Shown in pieces: positions 58,308-64,000 of a stretch of DNA of 64,000 nt (position 1 is its first letter; each line of letters begins with the position of its first letter). Source of the DNA: Sulfuricella sp. (GTDB lineage Bacteria > Pseudomonadota > Gammaproteobacteria > Burkholderiales > Sulfuricellaceae); NCBI GenBank assembly GCA_041651995.1, contig JBAZID010000002.1, forward strand, positions 62,001 through 126,000. The letters are read 5' to 3'. The notes under the pieces were generated by a model. The model saw only the letters and a program-made list of their open reading frames with translations, ran no database searches and was not told where the DNA came from. A program made the translations under genes and the position numbers.

Positions 58308-59377
58308 TCAAGGTTCATTCCGCAATTCGTGACTATGAGGTGAATTTTTTCGATTCGTTTGATTTTATCTCGGCATTCGAAGAAATCCCCAACCGTTTCT
58401 ACGTAATCGATAGCAACGTATGGAACCTCTACCGTGAATCCCTGTTTTCACGCCTTGATCCTCAACTGGTCATGGTGTTGCCGATCGAAGAGGATCGCAA
58501 GAATCTTTATACAGTCATGGAAGTTTATGATGCGCTGATGTCACGTGCGGCCAAACGCAACATGACATTGATTTCGATTGGTGGCGGGATTGTGCAGGAT
58601 ATTACCGGCTTTGCGGCTTCTACCCTGTATCGTGGCATTAACTGGATTTTTGTTCCGACAACCCTGCTGGCACAGGCTGACAGTTGCATTGGCAGCAAGA
58701 CTTCCCTTAATTACAAGAGTTACAAGAATCTCGTCGGCTCATTTTTTCCGCCGAATCAGATCTTCCTCAGCCCCGGTTTCACCAAAACGTTAAAGAACGA
58801 AGATTATTTCAGTGGATTGGGTGAAGTCGTGAAACTGCATCTGATGGGGGGTGAGCCGCTGGCCCATGAGCTGATGTCGACTCTGCCTGCACTGACAGGT
58901 CGCGAAAATTCTGCGGCACTACTTTCCGCTATCGAAAAATCCCTCGCTGTTAAGCTCAGCTACATGCAGGATGACGAGTTCGATACGGGCAAGCGCAACC
59001 TGCTCAATTTCGGCCACTGCTTTGGTCATGCTGTTGAATCAACTTCAGCGTTTGCTATCCCCCATGGACAAGCCGTGGTCATTGGCATGATGTTTGCCAA
59101 TATCGTTGCCAAAAATCGTGGCTTGATGAACGCTGCCCTTTTCGATCAGCTACACCAACAGGCATTGCAACCAGCACTAACTGCCCAGCCAAACAAGAGC
59201 CAGCTTGATACGGATGCCCTCTTTGCTGCAATGAAGATGGACAAAAAGCGAACTGGTGATGGTCTGGTGGTGATCATGCTGATTGATGGTTTTGAACTGA
59301 TTAAAATTGATGATCTTACCTATGATGAACTGGCTGTTGGGAATCAGGAATTGCAGAAACTTATTGGTGTGATGTGA
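58298..59377 (+). CDS. 3-dehydroquinate-synthase-like sugar phosphate cyclase
   Basis: A 359-residue NAD-dependent cyclase. It keeps DHQ synthase motifs: ISIGGGIVQDITGFAASTLYRGI (NAD site), VPTTLLAQADSCIGSKTSLN, metal Glu in GLGEVVKLH and metal His in NFGHCFGHAVE. Some substrate-site residues differ from the AroB consensus as I recall it (SKTSLNYKSYKNLVGSF in place of GKTGVN...KNMIGAF). It is unlikely to be housekeeping AroB, because it sits in the glycan cluster with an aldolase and SDR. It probably builds a carbocycle such as a valiolone-type or quinate-like unit. Product unknown. Confidence 0.85.
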   Translation: MQVIKVHSAIRDYEVNFFDSFDFISAFEEIPNRFYVIDSNVWNLYRESLFSRLDPQLVMVLPIEEDRKNLYTVMEVYDALMSRAAKRNMTLISIGGGIVQDITGFAASTLYRGINWIFVPTTLLAQADSCIGSKTSLNYKSYKNLVGSFFPPNQIFLSPGFTKTLKNEDYFSGLGEVVKLHLMGGEPLAHELMSTLPALTGRENSAALLSAIEKSLAVKLSYMQDDEFDTGKRNLLNFGHCFGHAVESTSAFAIPHGQAVVIGMMFANIVAKNRGLMNAALFDQLHQQALQPALTAQPNKSQLDTDALFAAMKMDKKRTGDGLVVIMLIDGFELIKIDDLTYDELAVGNQELQKLIGVM

Positions 59378-59514
59378 TACCTGGGATAACCAGAAACTTG
59401 AACCCGTCTGATTATCTATAACCGCTTCGCCGGGCTTTGCTGGTTTATTCCAGCCATGACCTCATGTCGTACAGGCCCAGCAAACCCTCGGGATATTTAT
59501 TGTCGATCACAAGG

Positions 59515-59825
59515 TTAAAACCACCGGCTTTAGCCGGTCAGTTTTAACTGAATTGACGCTTTATAACAATTCAGGTAGGAGCAGAAATTCGCCATAAGCC
59601 CTATGTAGGTTGGGTTAGGCGCGGTTTTTGCGCCGTAACCCAACAAACCTGACCAAAAGTAGGCGCCTCTAGGCGACATCAAGAACAGGTTTTGAAGTTT
59701 GGGTTTGTTGGGTTACGCGATAAGGCCGCTAACCCAACCTACATGAGACGCGTCGTTCAGTCGACGCGTATCCGGACTTTCAGTCCGTAATTCAAACCCA
59801 CCAGCTTTAGCTGGTGGTTGTTTAG
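59515..59825. repeat. PATE-like element with IS200/IS605-type hairpin ends
   Basis: The left hairpin ACCGGC-ttta-GCCGGT (59523-59538) and right hairpin CCACCAGC-ttta-GCTGGTGG (59798-59817), plus CGGACT-ttc-AGTCCG (59773-59787), look like subterminal palindromes of IS200/IS605 elements. No transposase lies between them, only a nested GTAGGTTGGGTTAG element. The gap 59378-59962 holds nothing else I can identify. Confidence 0.6.
59605..59742. repeat. Second GTAGGTTGGGTTAG palindromic element
   Basis: GTAGGTTGGGTTAG (59605-59618) and CTAACCCAACCTAC (59729-59742) are perfect 14-bp inverted ends. The inner arms GCGCCGTAACCCAACAAACC and the TTTGTTGGGTTACGCG arm match the copy at 33556-33677, and the shared GATAAGGCCG segment shows common origin. 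The middle differs. Confidence 0.8.
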
Positions 59826-59962
59826 TTGGTGATCTGGAAGGGTGTTTTTCTCGGCATTATTCGGTATGCAGTCGATGTTCATCGGTATCTTAGAATACAT
59901 TGACTCAATCCATATCTATCTCCAGCGGCGTCCAGCAGTGGTGAAAAAGGAAAAGGTAAGTT

Positions 59963-61312
59963 TTGATTGATTGGGCCTCCATATCGAGCAATTGGCACCG
60001 GAGAAGGCTTGCATATCTAAGCATGATCTTGCTGCTTAATGCCGCAGGTTTTTTCTATTACATTTATTGTTTAATGGTAAATGGTTATTTACCTAGCCCA
60101 TTTTTATATAATAAGTCTGATACTTTCATGGACCTGTTTAACGTATTGTACTGGGCATACAATGATGGTCGCTATACAGAATGGGGTTCTGTTTATCCGC
60201 CGCTAAACTTTATTATTTTGAAGCTTGTTAACTTTGTATTTGCTGGCGGAGGGTTTGGAGACCCAGCACTTATGCGTGACAACTCACCATTTGTCATCGC
60301 AGGTCTCTGCCTTGTTTATCTCGCAGTTCCCGCTATTGTATTAAAAACAAGGGTCTGGGAAGATTTTACAAGAATCGAAAAATTTCTAATCTATTGTGCA
60401 ATCGTACTTAGTGCACCCATGCTTTTTGCCTTGGAGAGGGGAAATTTGATTCTGCTCGCTCCAATCCTCTTGGCTCTTGCCTTTTCAAGAATCGGCATCG
60501 CAAGGATTTTCTGTATAGCACTGCTAATTAACATCAAGCCATACTTTGCTCTTCTTCTGATTTACTACATAGCAAGAAAAGATTGGAAGGGGTTTGCAAC
60601 CTGCGCTGTGCTTTCGGGCTTGGTATTTTCAGTATCGGGATTGGCGCTGGATAACCATTTCCTCGTTTTTTTTACAAATCTATTTAATTTCTCAAAAGAA
60701 GCGGGGCTTTTTTCCCTAAGGGGAGTGATGGCGATGCCATCAAGCATTTCCGCCTTTTCTTATGTGCTCAAGAACCCAGATGGGGCCATGATGGCATCAG
60801 GCTTTTTAAATCCGGCGAGCATTGCAATTATTGTATATATTATTGAAGCGGCAAAATGGGGCGTGCTTGCAATTTCCTTGGTCATACTGTTTGTGAGATC
60901 GAGGCTAATAGGTGATACAGAAGCGCTCTCTTTATTGGTTGTCATCATAAGCAATTTAGGCGTCTGGGTCGGCGGCTATACATTTATTTTATATATCGCA
61001 CTGATTCCCATCTTTATAAAAATGCGTGCAACATGGCTGTATATCGGCTTGTTATCGCTAATGGCAATACCTTTAGATATTATTCCCTTATTGGATGGTT
61101 TTATTGGGGCGCAATATTCCTACCTTGCCGGCGCATACGTTAATGTTCAGTGGACTTTGGGGCTGGGTAGCGTGATTCGGCCAGTTTTGAACATATTGTT
61201 ACTGCTAATATTGTCATTTGAATTTTTCGCAAGAAAGCCGCATACATATGAGCCAATGCCTGCGGAGCGGAGTCTGATTTTGTGGCCGCAGGTTAGCCCA
61301 CCTAAAAATTAG
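59963..61312 (+). CDS. Multi-pass membrane glycosyltransferase, GT87/DUF2029-like
   Basis: A 449-residue protein with about ten helices. The segment GNLILLAPILLALAFS then LLINIKPYFALLLIYY resembles GT87 alpha-mannosyltransferases, which have a Lys-Pro in that helix turn. The acidic loop NVLYWAYNDGRYTEWGSVYPP after helix 1 fits the GT-C catalytic loop. The TTG start at 59963 follows AAGGT. Acts on the periplasmic side, probably transferring from a polyprenyl-phosphate sugar. No other homology certain. Confidence 0.7.
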   Translation: MIDWASISSNWHRRRLAYLSMILLLNAAGFFYYIYCLMVNGYLPSPFLYNKSDTFMDLFNVLYWAYNDGRYTEWGSVYPPLNFIILKLVNFVFAGGGFGDPALMRDNSPFVIAGLCLVYLAVPAIVLKTRVWEDFTRIEKFLIYCAIVLSAPMLFALERGNLILLAPILLALAFSRIGIARIFCIALLINIKPYFALLLIYYIARKDWKGFATCAVLSGLVFSVSGLALDNHFLVFFTNLFNFSKEAGLFSLRGVMAMPSSISAFSYVLKNPDGAMMASGFLNPASIAIIVYIIEAAKWGVLAISLVILFVRSRLIGDTEALSLLVVIISNLGVWVGGYTFILYIALIPIFIKMRATWLYIGLLSLMAIPLDIIPLLDGFIGAQYSYLAGAYVNVQWTLGLGSVIRPVLNILLLLILSFEFFARKPHTYEPMPAERSLILWPQVSPPKN

Positions 61313-61339
61313 ATCCTAACTTTTAGCAACCAAATCATT

Positions 61340-62386
61340 GTGAAATACCCCTATTACATCGTTGCCCCCAGCTATATCCGAACCTCTGCCGGGGTCAGAG
61401 TTCTTTATAAGCTTTGTGACCTTATCAACAAGGCGGGCGGCTCGGCGTTCATTTATTTAAGGCCTCACTCGAACCATGATTTGGCCTCATCGCCCATGGA
61501 TGTGGCGCCATTCTTGACCAGGAAAATTGTTGACTATCACTTCGACAACGGTTTAACACCCATCGTTATCTATCCGGAGACATTTCGCATCAGTCGATTT
61601 TCTGCGCCAGTACGTGTTCGTTATATTCTTAACTACGATGACTTGCTGTTTCAGAATGATTCTTTGGAAGATGATGATTACCTTCTTTCGTACAGCGCCA
61701 ACATCGCAAGCAAAATCCATATCGAAAAACCCGCCAGTACGATTTTCCTGCCGGTATCCGACCCCACTTTTTACTGCCCCCCGATCCATGAAAAAAGAAA
61801 TGGGGGCGTTTTTTATGCGGGTAAATTCAAATACCGCTTTTCTGGCAAGACTTTTCCAATTACGAATGGCATGCCAGAAATTACACGAGATGAATTGGGT
61901 TCCCAAACGCCAGAACAAATTCGTGCACTATTTCAAAGCTCGGAATTTTTCTATTGCTATGAGGATTCTGCCTTAGCGCTTGAGGCGATGCTGTGTGGTT
62001 GCCCTGTGATTTTTCTGCCAAATGAGTACTTTCGGCAGACACTCGGCGCGAAGGAGATGGCCAGTTTAGGTTATGCTTGGGGTAATTCGCCGGAGCAAGT
62101 GGCTCATGCCAAAGCGACTGTTAAGCAAGCCCGAGAACGCTACCTTTTCTTGTTGGATCAAGCTGGATCGGCGGTAAGAAATTTTATAAAGAACAGCCAG
62201 CCTCTGGCTGAAAATACCCCTTATAAAAAACTCTTTGCGACGCAATTTTTATCCAATCCCTCTTCGCTCCAGAAAATATTGGATTTAACGCGGTTTTTAA
62301 GAGAAGTCATTCAAGATAGAGGTCTCAGAAAGACCATAAATATAGTGGTGAAGCGCCTTCGTTCTGGGCGTATTGCACTGCACTAA
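61340..62386 (+). CDS. Glycosyltransferase-like protein (GT-B type)
   Basis: A 348-residue protein with a GT-B feel: YYIVAPSYIRTSAGVRVLYKL at the start, then VFYAGKFKYRF, and a late acidic site (FFYCYEDSALALEAMLCGCPVIFLP) like GT4 enzymes. The GTG start at 61340 follows no strong ribosome site. It lies 2 bp before the flippase ATG. Sugar not known. Confidence 0.75.
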   Translation: MKYPYYIVAPSYIRTSAGVRVLYKLCDLINKAGGSAFIYLRPHSNHDLASSPMDVAPFLTRKIVDYHFDNGLTPIVIYPETFRISRFSAPVRVRYILNYDDLLFQNDSLEDDDYLLSYSANIASKIHIEKPASTIFLPVSDPTFYCPPIHEKRNGGVFYAGKFKYRFSGKTFPITNGMPEITRDELGSQTPEQIRALFQSSEFFYCYEDSALALEAMLCGCPVIFLPNEYFRQTLGAKEMASLGYAWGNSPEQVAHAKATVKQARERYLFLLDQAGSAVRNFIKNSQPLAENTPYKKLFATQFLSNPSSLQKILDLTRFLREVIQDRGLRKTINIVVKRLRSGRIALH

Positions 62387-62387
62387 T

Positions 62388-63695
62388 ATGAGACTATCAC
62401 TCAGCTACCTTGTGGCTCCTGCTCATATCGTAGCGCTACAAAAAACCATCCAGGCTGGCACGGGTTTTATTACCGCTGTTCTGGTTACTATTTTTCTTTC
62501 GCCAGAGGAGCAAGGGTATTTCTTCACCATGGGGAGTTTGCTCAGCAGCTACACCCTGCTGGATCTGGGGCTGTCCAGCCTGTTGGTTCAAGTAAGTGCC
62601 CGTTATTTTTCAGGGCTGGAATGGGGAAAGAATGGCGAGCTTGGCCCGGTAAATACTCAAAAATCCAACTTCCTGGCCTTGGTACATTGGACCGTTCGTT
62701 GGTATACCTTTGCCGGATTCGCCACCCTTATGCTCGCGCCAATAGGCTATGCCTATTTTTACTTTGCCAAAACGACGGATCATGTCGCTTGGCAATTACC
62801 TTGGGTGGCTATCGTGCTTTCTATCGCCATCAGCATGCCTGGGATTGGATTCCTTGCCATTCTGGAGGGTACGGGAAGAATCAAAACAACCTATGCGCTA
62901 CGCATCGCGCACTACATATTGGGCGCGCTCATGGCCTGGGCTTTGCTGCTGAGCGGAAATGGGTTATTCGCTCAAGCAATGGCGCCGGTTGCGATCGCTT
63001 TGGTTGTTTCGTATTGGGTGAAAACTCAGTATGGCCTACTAATTAAAGCGTGCCTGCATGAAGAATCCAGCTTTAGCTGGAAACGCGATCTTTGGCCGCA
63101 ACACAAACGAGTGGCCATTACCTGGTTCAGCAACTATTTATTCCTTCACATACCCACTCCCGTGGTTTTTTATTTTGTGGGGGCCAAGGCTGCCGGTCAA
63201 ATGGGGTTGTCAATGACGGTCGCGAATGTTCTGGGCGCTATTTCTATGTCTTGGGTAACAGCGATTACCCCTCGGCTGACCACCCTGGTTGCACAAGGAA
63301 AATTTGTTGAGGGGCGGGCTTTGTTTCGTCATGGGCTTCTGATTGCACTCCTGCTTTTATTGCTTGGCAGTTTTTTCTTTGTAGGCTTGGCTATGCTTGT
63401 TCAGGGCAATGATTTTGCCATGCGCATTCTCAGCCCAGGTCAGCTGGCGTTGCTTCTTCTGGTATTCGCGGGGTTCCACATCTTTAATGCGCTCTCCATT
63501 TATTTCAGAGCATTCAAGAAAGAGCCATTAGCCGTTCCGAATCTGCTAGCAACCGTGGCCATCTTTATAGGCAGTTGTTTAATGGCCCAAAATTATGGGG
63601 TTACCGGCGTTATTGGAATTATGGCGAGCGCGTATTTGATTTTGAGCATTTACGTAGTCATGGGTTTTTTGAAAACAAACCCGAATATTTCATAA
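62388..63695 (+). CDS. Wzx-like oligosaccharide flippase (MOP family)
   Basis: A 435-residue protein with about 12 helices, starting LSYLVAPAHIVALQKTIQAG and TAVLVTIFLSPEEQGYFFTMG, typical of PST/Wzx flippases. It transfers the undecaprenyl-linked repeat unit across the inner membrane. The ATG at 62388 follows the upstream stop closely. It indicates a Wzx-type export route; the matching Wzy polymerase is not clear in this window. Confidence 0.82.
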   Translation: MRLSLSYLVAPAHIVALQKTIQAGTGFITAVLVTIFLSPEEQGYFFTMGSLLSSYTLLDLGLSSLLVQVSARYFSGLEWGKNGELGPVNTQKSNFLALVHWTVRWYTFAGFATLMLAPIGYAYFYFAKTTDHVAWQLPWVAIVLSIAISMPGIGFLAILEGTGRIKTTYALRIAHYILGALMAWALLLSGNGLFAQAMAPVAIALVVSYWVKTQYGLLIKACLHEESSFSWKRDLWPQHKRVAITWFSNYLFLHIPTPVVFYFVGAKAAGQMGLSMTVANVLGAISMSWVTAITPRLTTLVAQGKFVEGRALFRHGLLIALLLLLLGSFFFVGLAMLVQGNDFAMRILSPGQLALLLLVFAGFHIFNALSIYFRAFKKEPLAVPNLLATVAIFIGSCLMAQNYGVTGVIGIMASAYLILSIYVVMGFLKTNPNIS

Positions 63696-63843
63696 AGGCG
63701 CCGGCATTCGGCGCGGACAGATAGTGCGCCACGAGTTCACATGGCAAGCGCGCCTCCGAGATTCAACTTTAGCGTCGAAATGTGGATTATTCAGGGCATT
63801 CATACATATCTGTGTTTTTGACGGGAATATGTATAATTCGGTA

Positions 63844-64000
63844 TGCTTGATCGAAAGTTAACACCTACCTTGTTGCGGCTTGCTGCGGCTTTTCCGATTG
63901 TGGCCGTTACCGGGCCACGGCAATCAGGAAAGACGACGCTGGCACGTGCAGTCTTTCCGGATAAGCCTTATGTTACCCTGGAAGACCCGGCAGAACGCGC
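63844..64000 (+). CDS. AAA_14/DUF4143-type ATPase, N-terminus only
   Basis: The first 52 codons are in view. The P-loop VAVTGPRQSGKTTLARAVFP (residues 20-39) and YVTLEDPAERA, running off the window, are typical of ATPases with DUF4143. A TATAAT at 63832 lies 6 bp before the ATG, so the mRNA may be nearly leaderless. ATACATAT/ATATGTAT inverted repeats flank the promoter (63802-63834). Such genes are mobile and their function is unknown. The 63696-63843 spacer holds no other gene. Confidence 0.8.

Noticed and set aside
58298..59377. Housekeeping aroB
   Set aside because: The protein has the DHQ synthase fold, but the partners, glycan context and changed substrate-site residues argue against the shikimate enzyme; complementation would settle it.
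63818..63837. TTGACG and TATAAT as a standard promoter for the last gene
   Set aside because: The spacing is only 8 bp, so they cannot be a normal -35/-10 pair; only the TATAAT is kept as a possible -10.

Overview
The window reads as a betaproteobacterial chromosome segment, probably of the Nitrosomonadales type. This rests on the core genes (hemCDX, yggX, ppk, a class II PPK2, two LpxL-type acyltransferases) and the dispersed palindromic repeats; no 16S gene is present to confirm it. About 0-31 kb is GC-rich housekeeping and phosphate-related sequence. About 31.3-64 kb is an accessory surface-polysaccharide island that becomes clearly AT-richer after about 48 kb.

Region 1 (0-3 kb): a truncated AAA ATPase, a mobile-mystery A/Fic-like pair and an alpha carbonic anhydrase. 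Region 2 (3-24.4 kb) centres on phosphorus. It holds a CHASE-GGDEF protein, polyphosphate:AMP phosphotransferase, an EAL-CBS-GGDEF protein overlapping a glycosyltransferase, a PlcP-like metallophosphoesterase and a second glycosyltransferase. Next comes a complete exbD-tonB-receptor-exbB-phosphoesterase operon, then a yggX/ppk/ParA/CYTH-CHAD/dgkA run. PhoB-box-like 7-bp repeats at 11-bp spacing lie before four of these units. I read them as a local phosphate-starvation regulon covering organophosphate capture, membrane lipid replacement and c-di-GMP signalling, next to polyphosphate genes.

Region 3 (24.5-31.4 kb): two acyltransferases, small unknown proteins, hemC-hemD-hemX with a truncated hemY, a thioredoxin-fold protein and tRNA-Ser(GCT).

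Region 4 (31.5-63.7 kb): the polysaccharide island. It starts with a DUF1778/GNAT toxin-antitoxin pair, then rfbBACD (dTDP-rhamnose), an AbrB/MazF pair flanked by inverted repeats and an IS91-like element. Next come manC and rfbFGH followed by a reductase and a ThDP enzyme resembling the yersiniose genes yerF/yerE. Then come a Nudix hydrolase, GtrB/GtrA-like proteins, SDRs, a methyltransferase, a Tat-partner/GMC oxidoreductase pair, and a large membrane protein. The last part is a tight aldolase-SDR-DHQ-synthase-like trio that may make a carbocyclic sugar, a GT87-like protein, a glycosyltransferase and a Wzx-like flippase. The window ends inside an AAA_14/DUF4143 ATPase. The island is rich in palindromic repeats, some of them inside open reading frames.

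All family calls are from reading the translations; no database search was run.
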